Assembly: GCA_038503035.1 (NCBI GenBank)
Contig: JAVSML010021642.1
Coordinates: forward strand, 124,001 to 188,000
DNA length: 64,000 nt
From: Crocodylus rhombifer
Lineage: Eukaryota; Chordata; Crocodylia; Crocodylidae
Direction of reading: 5' to 3'
Shown here: piece by piece, positions 34,386 to 44,239 of the stretch
How the letters are laid out: each line of letters opens with the position of its first letter
Numbering within the stretch: the first letter of the stretch is position 1
Program-made: the position numbers and the translations under genes
Notes under the pieces: generated by a model
Seen by the model: only the letters and a program-made list of their open reading frames with translations
Told to the model about the DNA's origin: nothing
The model's database searches: none

Positions 34386-35569
34386 CAAGTGTTAAGACAA
34401 TCTCATGATTTTGGAGGGCCTGCTCTGCTTTCACAGTAAAAGCCTGAAAGATATCGGGCACGGCAGTTTTGCACAAGGTCTCCACTTTGAGCCCTTTACT
34501 TCATTACACATTGAGTGGAGGCATGATGATGGTGATGGTGATGACATATTAAATGGGGAGGCTGCAGAGGATGGACATTAATTCTGCTGCCACATTATCA
34601 TTCATTTTCTCAACACAGAGAAGAAACTATCTGATACCTTTTAGCTTGTCTTAGTGAATAGAGAAGGCAAAAAAAAAAAAAAAAACCCCAACAAAAAGAC
34701 CCAATGAAACACCATACAAAAATGAAAATTGGCTAACTTGGTAGCAAGCAGCTAATGTGATCAGATGAACACCTCCAAAGGGAAAATTGAGACAGGCTCC
34801 CACGTCTTTTTATAAATCAATTTGAAGCCTGCTCCACAAAAGAGAAAGCATAAAGGGTGCTGGAAAGAGGTCTGCCGGAACCAGAGCCTGCTGTTTCTCG
34901 GATGATGGATGAGGGATCGGTACAATTACCTGGACACTGAGAGATTGTGTGTTGGCTTTTTCCCGTCGGCGAGCACAGACCATCCTTCCCCATGAGCAGC
35001 AAGCGTACGGACGGGCCGCTCCTGGAAAGCAGGGCTGGTCCGTCTCTCCCCGCTGCCTAGGGGAACAACACAGCAGGCTAGATTTCCCCGGGTCTGTCTG
35101 CACCGCTCTCCAGATTATAGCTCAGGTTGATAAGCTCACGCAGCTGCAGGAGACACACAGAGAAAGGCCTTTGATCCGTTTATGGACCTCTCATTGTAAA
35201 GCTCCACTGTGATCAGCAGAGATCCTCTGATAAAAAGAAAAAAAATCTCTAATTTTAGGATTTAAAAAAGTCACCCGAAATCCGCATTTTTCTATGATTA
35301 AAATGAAACACCACTATATAAATACCTCAGGTACACCTGCACAAGAATCAATGACTCCCCGACGGTCGAACTGCTGTCTGGCCCAGCGGACACAAAGGGG
35401 CTGGTTACATCTGTATGTTTTTCCATCTGCCCTTAAAAAGCTACAATGCTGAAAAAAAATCCCACAATAATGGCACAGGATTTTTTTGGATGCAGGGAGA
35501 GAGGGGTGGGGGTTTGGCAATGCTGGGTGGTGCCTGGGACTACATGATAAAGGGGAAATCTAGATTTCA

Positions 35570-35665
35570 TGTATTTCATAGATTTCTAGGGCCAGAAGGG
35601 ACCTTGTAGATCATCAAGTCTGACCCCCTGCTCTAGGCAAGAAAGAGGTGCCTAAATCTAAGCCA
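35570..35665 (-). mobile_element. CR1 3' tail fragment, antisense
   Basis: TATTTCATAGATTTCTAGGG, CCAGAAGGGACCTTGTAGAT, CATCAAGTCTGACCCCCTGC and TCTAGGCAAGAAAGAGGTGC, a distinct, older CR1 subfamily tail. Confidence 0.75.
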
Positions 35666-35784
35666 TTCAGTTTTGCTTGCTAGCCAGTGATCTCTGCCTT
35701 CTGAGCAAGGGGATGTGAAAGCTGCCTAGCTCAGGGAGCACAGAGAGATAGGAAAGGCTGGCTCTAGGGGTGCATCCAGGTGGG

Positions 35785-35915
35785 GTTCAGTGGTGCAGTC
35801 GCAACCCCCCACCTTTGATTCCTGCTCCACCCAATCTGAAAAGCAACTGCCTGGAAGGGGGAACAGCATTTCTGTTCAGGTAGGGGTGAGAAAATCAGTT
35901 GGCTCATTATCACCT
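35785..35915. repeat. Unnamed dispersed repeat, copy 1
   Basis: Shares CAGTGGTGCAGTCGCAACCC, CTTTGATTCCTG, CAACTGCCTGGAAG and CAGCATTTCTGTTCAGG in the same order with 55063-55192. Both lie next to an antisense CR1 tail. Confidence 0.55.
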
Positions 35916-36177
35916 CCTTGATTCCTGCTAATCTCTTCACTCAACAGGTGTTGACAACCCTCTCTCCTATTTAATGGTCTTGTTGTTCCATTAATCAAGC
36001 TGCCCTTTCTTTTGAAAGGCCTGTTAGCCATTCCTGGGAATGTCCCCTTTTCATTTCACAGCCCTGCCGACTGCTTTTAGCTCTAGCTAAACACCTTAAC
36101 TCAGGTGCAATGCTATTAACTCAGGTGCCAAAAGGACTGCCAGTGAAGTGTCAAGATGCTCAAGAAGGCCAGAAGCA

Positions 36178-36262
36178 GACAAAGTTCTTTGGGTAAATCT
36201 GGTATCTTTTATTAAACCAACTCAAATAGCTGGAAAAATTCTTCTTAGCAAGCTTTCGGGTA
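36178..36262 (-). repeat. Foldback-family repeat, single left arm
   Basis: TTCTTTGGGTAAATCTGGTA, TCTTTTATTAAACCAACTCA, AAGCTTTCGGGTATAAATAC: antisense arm of the same family. No matching right arm was found downstream. Confidence 0.7.
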
Positions 36263-37187
36263 TAAATACTGTGGCAGCTGGGGCCCCTCACAGGTGTCAG
36301 AGGCATCAGGAACATACCCTGACGCTCCTGACGGTAGCCCTGGGGACCCCAGTGCTGCAAGGAACATACCCAGGAGGGAGCTGGAGCTGGGACTGGAGCC
36401 ACATGAGCTGGCGCTGCACTAGCTTTTCAACCATCTGGCAATCAGGCTGGGCGGCGAGCTGCGACCACGACCACATGAGATTAAAAAACCCCAGTGGAAG
36501 CTGGGTACGGGGGCCACAAGCGGGGCGAGACACCAAGCTCATCGGAGTGTATCCCAGCCAGTGTGGGTTCCCCATAATGCTGACCTGCTGGAATTCGGCA
36601 GGATAAGCCTGGGGAAGACAGAACGGGCTTCCCCCATGCAGAGCACCCTCTGGAGGTCTCGGGGCTCAGTCCCTGCATTGGGGTTCTGAATTGTAGCCAT
36701 CCTCGACTCTGCAGAGGGTGCAGCTCCAGGCCCGACGAAGGGATGAAGCAGGGTTGAGAAGTAGGGGTGAGTGCTAGGCTGAAGCCACAAGCCTGCACGC
36801 TCCACTGAGACCAATGGGGGTGATGCCTGACGAGAGGCCATAAGGGGATGGAGCCAGTAATTGGCAACTGAGGCACGACAGCCCGTGCATGTAGAGGAGG
36901 CGAAGCCCCAGGACCAGCTGCACCGACCCAGTAAGTATTACTGTCCCCAGGACAGTGCAGGAACACCACTGAACCCCTTCTTCAAGTATGTTTCCATCAA
37001 GTCGTGGCAGGAGACTTGGGGTGCCTGATTCAGGGGGTGGGAGATACTCACACCACCAACTGGGGACATCACAAATACCCATCCAGGCTGCAAGAAGGCC
37101 AGATTTTTTTTGACTAATCTAAATAAGAGATGTATAACGGGACATTTTTCGCCGTTATTTTTGTCTAGTTTTTTGTGCTCTTTTAAA
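36263..37187. other. GC-rich unassigned segment between a foldback arm and CR1
   Basis: Begins TGTGGCAGCTGGGGCCCCTC right after the foldback arm and ends near an eight-T run. The minus strand is open for 100-162 codons in two frames, but nothing resembles a known protein. It could be part of an unlisted retroelement; unresolved. Confidence 0.35.
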
Positions 37188-37605
37188 CACAAGGAGAGGC
37201 TACGGGAGAGGCGACGGGACCTGAACCTGTTCAGCCTCCACAAGAGAAGCTGAGGGGGATCTAGTGGCCTGTTACAAACTAGTCGGGGGGACCAGCAGGC
37301 ATTGGGGGAGTCCCTGTTCCCCCGAGCACCGCCAGGAGTGACCAGGAATCACAAGCTGGCAGAGGGTAGGTTTAGGTTAGACATCAGGAGGCGCGACTTC
37401 ACGGTCAGGGCGGCTAGGGCCTGGAACCGACTTCCAAGAGAAGTGGTGCTGGCTCCTACCCTGGGGGGCTTTAAGACAAGGCTTGACAATCACCTTGCTG
37501 GGGTCGTTTGACCCCCAGTGCTCTTTCCTGCCATGGCAGGGGTCGGACTAGATGGTCTGCTCAGGTCCCTTCCAACTCGACCAACTATGAAACTATATAT
37601 ATAAA
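37188..37605 (+). mobile_element. CR1 LINE 3' end, sense
   Basis: Reads RDLNLFSLHKRS, then RFRLDIRRRDFTVRAARAWN, RLPREVVLAPTLGGFKTRLD, NHLAGVV and stop, followed by the 3'UTR (GGTCGGACTAGATGGTCTGC, TCAGGTCCCTTCCAACTCGA) and an AT-rich end (ACTATGAAACTATATATATA). Confidence 0.92.
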
Positions 37606-37609
37606 CTAG

Positions 37610-38600
37610 CAAATCAGTGTGCATTCCTATAGTTAGATTTGGTTTTGCTTTGATCTTAAACTGAATAACAGAGCACTGACCCCCTAGCTTCTAGTTTCTC
37701 TTTCTTTGGAGAAAAGCGTGTGTTGTGTTGTATGTGATGAATACCCCATGCCCTCTGCATCCCCCTTCTCAAAATCCTAGATCCATCCACAACTGGGCCT
37801 TCCCTTAGCAGCCTATCACAAATGCTTGGTAGCGCCACCAGTATCTAGGAGCAGGCAGTAATAATGATCCATATCTGAGAGAAAAGTGCAGGCCCACAAG
37901 TTGCCCCCATGTATATATCTAGAGTGCCACGACCCGGCTGCCAACCCAGCAGGCCCCGATAGACTCCGTCAGGCCAATCTGACAGGCCGTATGTCTTGTT
38001 ATGTGGTTAAGTGAATACAGCCTCGATTTTTCTAAAGTTTCACTGGCCTTGGGGAAAAGAAATCATGTCTCAAACACCTCATCTTTGCAGGCAGCGCTCC
38101 TGAAAATGCTATTGTCAGGCCGCTGAGCAGTGACTCAGAGCATCTTTAATCTCCAGGCAGGAGCATTCTTCACGGCTTTCATGCTATTTGGTTGAATCTT
38201 CAGAGACATTACCAAATTAAGTGTGATTTTTTTTATAATCTCCTTGCACTTTTCCTCTCCTCATTTAGGAGTCCTGGCTCAAAGTCATCCAGCGTGGCCT
38301 AGTCTGAAGCAGCCTAATTAATGCAGTCACTTCAGCGGCAAAGGTATTCGTCGTGGGAGAGAAAGCTTGAGACGTGCCGGTAACCTCATTTCCGGAGGAG
38401 GTTTGAGAAGCCCTTTTGAAGGTGCATCATGATGGTGCCACATGCTGTGGGAGTGTCAAGACGGGATGAGCAGGACAGGTGACTTACGTCTGGTGGGCAC
38501 CGTGCCCCACTCCCGAAGGGGCTGAGACCGAGAGAATGTACAGGGAAAAATGTAATGTCTAAATTAAATGTCTGACCATTTCTGAAATATCAGCCACAGG
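37610..38600. other. Intergenic, possible conserved non-coding element near 38.09-38.35 kb
   Basis: AT-rich words with homeodomain-type cores (CAGCCTAATTAATGCAGTCA) and no repeat hallmark at 38090-38350. Conservation cannot be judged from one sequence. Confidence 0.4.
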
Positions 38601-38601
38601 T

Positions 38602-38711
38602 CATAGGCAGGCAAAACTCTTGGGGTAGATACCCAGTTGGTCTAATAAAAGATGTTGCCTCTACCCCAAGAGTTTTGTCTGCCTATGCTGTTAGACCAAC
38701 ACGGCTACAAC
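38602..38711. repeat. Foldback-family repeat, short copy with 28-bp arms
   Basis: Left arm 38602-38629 (CATAGGCAGGCAAAACTC, TTGGGGTAGA) and right arm 38660-38687 are reverse complements at 27 of 28 positions. The 30-bp loop holds AGTTGGTCTAATAAAAGATG. The tail TTAGACCAACACGGCTAC follows at 38691. Confidence 0.85.
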
Positions 38712-38845
38712 TAATGTCCCAGCCACAAGCCATCACATTGGACTCAAATTTGCTAATCCTTTTGTTCCCACCCGGCACAAAACCCTCCCGTTTTTGGCAA
38801 ATATACCTTTAATCAGTAAAAAGCTGCTGCGTTCTAAAGCAATCA

Positions 38846-39158
38846 GGACTCATGGTATATCTTGTATTAGACCAACTAGATTTTTGCAAAAAAAATTCTT
38901 TAATTGCAAGCTTTCAGGCACAAACACCCTGCTTCAGGTATCAGAGAAAAGATTGTAAAAGTTCTCCTGGGTAGAAATGAAAGTTCATATTTCATAGGAG
39001 AGTTGAAGGTGTGGTAAATTAAAGAAAAAATGAATTAACTTAAAGCTTGCAATTAAAGACCTTTTTTTTTGCAAAAAAATCAAGTTGATCTAATAAAGGA
39101 TATCGCCTCTGCCATGAGTCCTGATCGCTTTTCTGTTTAGACCAATACAGCTGCAACC
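38846..39158. repeat. Foldback-family repeat, most complete copy (two arms plus body)
   Basis: The left arm (about 38846-38916: CAATCAGGACTCATGG, TATTAGACCAACTAGATTTT, TGCAAAAAAAATTC, TTTAATTGCAAGCTT) returns as its reverse complement in the right arm (about 39040-39136: AAGCTTGCAATTAAAG, TTGCAAAAAAATCAAG, TTGATCTAATAAAGG, CCATGAGTCCTGATCGCTTT). Between them is a unique body with GGCACAAACACCCTGCTTCA and AAAGTTCATATTTCATAGGA. The right arm alone continues into the family tail TTTAGACCAATACAGCTGCA. No coding capacity is seen. Possibly derived from a Penelope-like element; this assignment is uncertain. Confidence 0.75.
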
Positions 39159-39852
39159 TGGATACCTGTTCTCAGCTCTACACCCATGTGCCTGGGAGCG
39201 GGTGGGAGCCTTCATGTACTTGCAGCAAAATAGAAGTGAGATAGAGAGAGCTGAACAAAACAAAAGCCAAACCCAGCACCATAGGCTTTCTGGGCTGGGT
39301 TGTTTCTTGTCACCTGGTTTCTGCCATGAGAATTAAGGAGGAACACATCCAACTCACGCACCCATTGCCTGAGTAACACAAGCCCTTCCCTGGCTGGCTG
39401 CTTAATGAGAGCTAAGTATGCTAAGGAGATGCTCACCTTCGTGAGTGCATAATGGGCAATTTGATGCCCTTTAGTTTGAAGCTGTGGAACAGGATTGCTT
39501 TTAATTACTTTCCCCTGTCCTCCTGGATGGCATGCTCAGCTCAAGATTAACTCCCCGCTGATCTCTTTGAACTCCATCTCGCTCATTCACAAGTGTCACC
39601 ACAGGTTTCATGAGATTAAACCCATCTTGGTTAAAGGAAGCGGCAAGCGAATGCTTTTTTTCTTTCTGCGCATAGGATGGACCAGCCTTGCTAATTAACT
39701 TCTGCATCGTGCCGATGCCCCAGATAGGGCCATTGGTTTTCGAATATAAGAGTCCCAAGAAATGCAAAGCAGACGTGTGTCTGGGGGTTTCTCTTGAGGT
39801 TGCGGAGCTCTTTTGCAAGTTGCCTCTAAAACACGTGTGTGTGACCCAAGCT

Positions 39853-39912
39853 ATACAGTCGGTCTAATAAAAGAAATCGCATTTACCCAAAGAACCTTGT
39901 CTGCTCACAAAT
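39853..39912 (+). repeat. Foldback-family repeat, single arm
   Basis: CAGTCGGTCTAATAAAAGAA then ATCGCATTTACCCAAAGAAC and CTTGTCTGC: right-arm text of the type seen at 2088 and 20405. Confidence 0.7.
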
Positions 39913-40631
39913 CAGGTGTGCAGTTAAGCAGAGGGAAAACACATAAGCCCTTTTGTACTGCCAAATGAGGTGTCGCCGATATGTCTGCTGAAATGGGAAG
40001 ATCACAGCTCCACAGCCCGGCTTTGATGCAGCCCTCTGTAGTCCTGCTCCAACCGTAGAATTGTTTCCATGGGCTTCAGAGAGCAGAGGATCTCCGTGGG
40101 AAGTAATAGCAGAACTGAAGCTCATGGGGAATTTCCCTTTTAAACCCTGCGCAAGGCATTTTTCTGTATTCTACTCGAGGCCTTCCTCAGTGGCAGGACC
40201 TTTCCACACTGAGGGTATTTTCATCAGTGCAGTCATTGCGGTGTAATGGAGACATACCCCGGGTGCGAATTAAGGGGGAGTTCGGTGGGGGCTGAGCCCC
40301 CCCGTAAGAGAGGAGAGCCCTCCGTAAGATTTGAAAATCATAACCTGGGGGGAGTCTCTGCTCGGATTGCTCCTTCACTTAGGTGGACTCGTTAATCAAT
40401 GAACCAGTTTAATTTTATTTGCAGACCCCTCCCCCCCAGAATAATTTGAACCCTGGATGTACCTAAATTGGATTTAAATTTACTAGACTGGGGACCACAG
40501 CAGCTGGGAGCTCAGCGTGGGCCAATATGCAGTGCTGCTTAGGCAGGGTTTGCTGCCTGAGTTGCAATCCGTGCTGCCAAGAGGACACTGAAAGAGGGGA
40601 TAAATCTTCCCCCAGTCTGAGGTGCTCAAGT

Positions 40632-40838
40632 CTTAGTTTCATAGTTCTAGGGTCGGAAGGGACCTGAGCAGATCATCGAGTCCGACCCCCCGCCATGGCA
40701 GGAAAGAGTACTGGGGTCAAACGACCCCAGCAAGTTGTTCATCCAGCCTCCTTTTAAAGCCCCCCAGGGTAGGAGCCTGCACCACTTCTCTTGGAAGTTG
40801 GTTCCAGATCCTAGCCGCCCTGACTGTGAAGTCTTGGT
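40632..40838 (-). mobile_element. CR1 LINE 3' end, antisense
   Basis: TTTCATAGTTCTAGGGTCGG, AAGGGACCTGAGCAGATCAT, GAGTCCGACCCCCCGCCATG, then the reverse complement of NRLPREVVQAPTLGGFK-like coding sequence. Closely related to the sense copy at 37188-37605. The CR1 match stops near 40838. Confidence 0.85.
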
Positions 40839-41517
40839 GTCTGGGGTCGTACAGCACAACTCGTAGGTAGGCATAGGCATGAATCTCAATGTGCATGGAG
40901 TTGGGGCAGTACTTGGCTCTGCTGTGATGATCCCTTTATGCATCTGGAGGTTGTTTTGCTAGAGACATGCAAATTGACAGCTGCAATGTTCGGGTCCCTG
41001 CCCAAACTCTTCCAAAGTCTCAAGGGTGTGGGTTGGCCCAGTACTGAAATAACTAGTCCTAGCCTTCCGATCTGGATCTGAAAGTCATCAGTTTGCCCCA
41101 AGGGTTTGGCTTGAGACTTACATGGGAGCTAGACAAGGTGGACGTTCGAATTCCCAGCAGACCTACTGCCTGAATCGACCAGGCAGGGTGTGCATGTCTG
41201 ATATAACACAGTAATAGCAAGGGACAGAGGAGCTTGCAAATTGCTGCCATCACCTCTAGACCCCAGCAGCCAGAATAATGCATCATGACGCATTTTGCCA
41301 TTTATATTCAGCCAGAGACTTCATTTGTGATGTCTATGGGTTACATGAGACATCCCTGAAATGAGTGGCTGCTGCCTGTCATTTAAGATCGCTGGGAGAG
41401 ACAATGAAATATGTCATGACCAAAGACAAAGGCATCCACAAGTCAGTCCAGGAATAGGAGGCAGGTAGGCAGAGGGGCTCTTCTGGACCGTGGTTTAGGT
41501 AGATGTGCAGATGTACC

Positions 41518-41582
41518 CATTTTTTTGCAACTGTCTAGTGGTCTAGTAAAAGAGATCGCCTCTACCATACTGACTGATGTAC
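41518..41582 (+). repeat. Foldback-family repeat, single arm
   Basis: Contains AGTGGTCTAGTAAAAGAGAT and CGCCTCTACCATACTGACTG, a diverged copy of the right arm of the 39.0-39.16 kb element (GATATCGCCTCTGCCATGAG). Confidence 0.65.
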
Positions 41583-42419
41583 CTGGGTGACACAGGACTA
41601 ACAAGCACCCAGAAACAGAGAGCGTGCTGGCAACATGCATGAACAATGAAGACTCCTCCTCTTCTCTAATCCCTCCTGTACTCAGGAAAGAGCATTTTGT
41701 ACCTGGGGGGTTCCTCTAGCATCACCTTCTCCTCCTAGCCCTGACTTGTTGGCTAGGAGCTCAGGTCTCAGATGGTTTTTGGAACATCCAGCTCTTACCT
41801 TTGTAGCTGCTTATTCCCACTGGAGCAGAAGCAAAGCTGGGCATTTCACAGTATACGTTGCATTGCTGCCACAGTTTTCTATCCAAGCAGGAGGCAGCAT
41901 TATACTCCTTGTGCAAACTTAGGCAGACAGTCAGGAGACTTTGAAAAGGAAATGCCAGCAGCCTGATGCAGCACCCAGTTAGCCAAGAGCACAGTTGCTC
42001 TGCTGGACTACACTCCTCTCTCCGGCTCAGGACTTTCATCCCATATTACAAGAGATGAGGAAGGCTTAAAGATGCCACCAGAAGTGTGTGCCGTGCTGTT
42101 GGCCAGGTGGGTTGAGCTCCACACTCCAGCAGACCTGCAAATGCCAGGAGGAATGACAAATTACTCCTTGATGTGGCAGGGCAGTCAGTGGCCGTGCACT
42201 TCCACTGGGTTATTTTTACAATTGGCTCTAAAATAATTTTTCTACCCCTACAAATTGAGTTGCTGAGGAAAGAAGTAGGACAGTTTTCTGCTGAAGAGGG
42301 TTCACTGAAGTCAATGGAAAGAGCCCCATTGCCTTTCAAGGATTTTGGAATTGGCCCATATAGTGTGGGTTTCTTTAGGCTGGCATTAGTCTTCCTTAGG
42401 CTTAGGCTGGCATTGGACT

Positions 42420-42645
42420 AGGCATGGCCAACCTGCATCACAGGTGCCACGAGAGGCGTGGGCAGCCTCTGTGTGTGGCACGCAGCAGATGAGGGAGGAA
42501 GCAGAAAGCAGAGCAGCACATTAGGCAGGGAGCACAAGGCAGAGAGCAGATAGCACAGCAGCTGATCAGGCAGGGGAAGGAAATTGGGGTGGCACTCGAG
42601 GAGGGTGCAGGGCTGATTTGTGGCACATCTGCCAAAAAGGTTGCA
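42420..42645. mobile_element. hAT-like MITE remnant
   Basis: Begins AGGCATGGCCAACCTGCATC and ends GGCACATCTGCCAAAAAGGT, partly complementary ends typical of 'GGCCAACCTG...CAAAAAGGTTGG' hAT MITEs. The terminal bases have decayed and no target duplication was found. A GCAG/GAGCA-rich interior lies between. Confidence 0.45.
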
Positions 42646-42754
42646 TTCAACAATGACTCATTGGATACAAAAGCATTGACCTTGGCAGCACCTGGCTGCT
42701 TTTTTCACCCCCAGGATCACACAGCAGCTGGAAGAGGCAGGGAAATCCCGTGGT

Positions 42755-42870
42755 TAAGGCACTGAAGTGGAGGTCGAGGCACCTGGGTGAGATTCCTCGC
42801 TTTGCCACAAGCAGTCACAGTGACCCCAAGAAGGTCAGTTCATCTCCCATCTATAACACAGAAGCATCTT
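42755..42870 (+). repeat. MIR-like SINE relic
   Basis: TAAGGCACTGAAGTGGAGGT, GGCACCTGGGTGAGATTCC, TTTGCCACAAGCAGTCACAG, AAGGTCAGTTCATCTCCC follow the MIR order with decay. Confidence 0.5.
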
Positions 42871-43084
42871 TCTTTGGTCCGCTTAGACAAAAGGGGTCCA
42901 AGCTGTGCAACCAAAAAGACCTTCTTGCAAAATCTCAAAGGTCAAATGGCCCTTTGGGCCTATGCCGTGAAGAGCTGCCGGTGTCAGAGTATACAAGTGG
43001 ATGATGTCTTCTCAAGCACCAACTTTGCTGGACTGGAAATTGCGTGCAGATGCATGACTCTCAACGCCGCCCCCAAAATGCTCT

Positions 43085-43400
43085 ACTCCCCGTTTAGTTG
43101 TGGCCTGAGGTCATGTGGTGGCCAGAGGAAGCGCCACAAGGACACATTGAAGGCAGGCCTCAAGAAAACGGATGCCGACATCCAGGAGGAGCTGGCTGCC
43201 GACCGACTCCAATGGCACCGCAACCTCAACCAAGCGGCAGCCTGCTTCGAGGTAAAGCATCTGACCCTCAAAGCAGAGAAGAGAGGGCGGAGGAAGGAAA
43301 AGGAGAGGAATCCCAGCCTGCAACTTCTGCAAACAGGTCTGTGACTCATGTCACAGAGGACTGGACTCATGTCCCCTCAAGATGGATCAAGGAGCCGTGG
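43085..43400 (+). mobile_element. Remnant of a non-CR1 LINE ORF (post-RT domain and zinc-finger-like end)
   Basis: Reads CGGQRKRHKDTLKAGLKK, then EELAADRLQWHRNLNQAAAC and AEKRGRRKEKE, the pattern (GQRKR.KDTLKASLK...W..LA.DR..WR) found after the RT of a widespread vertebrate LINE group. After a frame change the DNA encodes CNFCKQVCDSCHRGLDSC, like that group's terminal zinc finger. It is part of a 185-codon open stretch from 42787 whose first half is not recognisable. Not a host gene in my view; exact LINE family not assigned. Confidence 0.6.
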
Positions 43401-43867
43401 TAGAGACCATCCAGCAATTGAAGACTTGCTACCAGAGCTGATGAGCATCATGTCTAGGACCCCCACCTCCCCAGCCTTTAATGGGCCTTTAAAATGTGTT
43501 GGGGTTTTTTTTAACCATTTTCAAATTTTCACACCCCCTCTCCTCCAAACCAGGTTTCAGCAAGTGAAAATGCTAATAACAGTGTTGAAGATTTCAGTAA
43601 AAAAATTGCTGATCAAATTCCATGAAAAATATACTGGGACCCTCCCAGGGGTCAGTTTTGAATCCTGCAGAATGGAAAAAAATGTAGAAGGACTGTTTCA
43701 ATCTCACTGTTTTGCAGAGTGTTTTGGACCAGTTCTGCCATGGTGACTGCAATCCTTTCAAAGCATGGACTGTGTTTGATGGTTTGTTTTTACAACATCC
43801 CTCATAAACTGGCATTTGCTTTGAAGAGGATTTCTAGATCAGTGTATAGCACTGGAAGGGGCCTCTG

Positions 43868-44235
43868 GGTCACAGTCATAGAGGAGTCCTGGGAAATGGG
43901 GGTTGAAGGGACCTCAGGAGGTCACATCCAGTCCAACCCCCTGCTCCAAGCAGGACCAGCCCCAACTCCATCATCCCAAGGCTTTGTCTACCTGGGGCTT
44001 GAAAACCTCCAAACATGGAGACTCCACCACCTCTCTGCATAGTGCTTCCAGTGCTTTACCACCCTCCTCATGAGAGTCTTTCCTAATATCCAACCTCAAC
44101 TTCCCTTGCTGCAGCTTGAGCCCATTGCTCCTTGTCCTGTCGTCTGCCCCCACTGAGACCAGCCCAGCTCCATCCTCTTTGCAGCCCCCCTGCAAGGAGG
44201 TGAAGGCTGCTATTCAATGCCCTCCTAGTCTGCTC
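43868..44235 (-). mobile_element. CR1 LINE 3' end, antisense
   Basis: Tail with GGAGTCCTGGGAAATGGGGG, CATCCAGTCCAACCCCCTGC, then on the minus strand [40 protein letters not shown] and GGCKEDGAGLVSVGADD. 5'-truncated; a small deletion near the HWDRLPRE block changes the frame. Confidence 0.9.
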
Positions 44236-44239
44236 CTCT

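Larger units (their letters stand above)
30820..35565. other. Intergenic, unique-looking with two MIR relics
   Basis: The segment around 32520-32850 (AGGAATTAACGGATAAATC, GGATTAAATGAATTTGAGAG) has the look of ancient non-repetitive DNA. No exon recognised. A (GAT/GGT)n-type run lies at about 34520-34545 and an A-run at 34669-34684. Confidence 0.45.

Noticed and set aside
36148..36606. 152-codon ORF starting in a foldback arm
   Set aside because: Starts within repeat sequence and has no family resemblance.
42787..43344. 185-codon ORF as a host gene
   Set aside because: The recognisable C-terminal part matches a LINE post-RT domain and the first half overlaps a MIR-like SINE.
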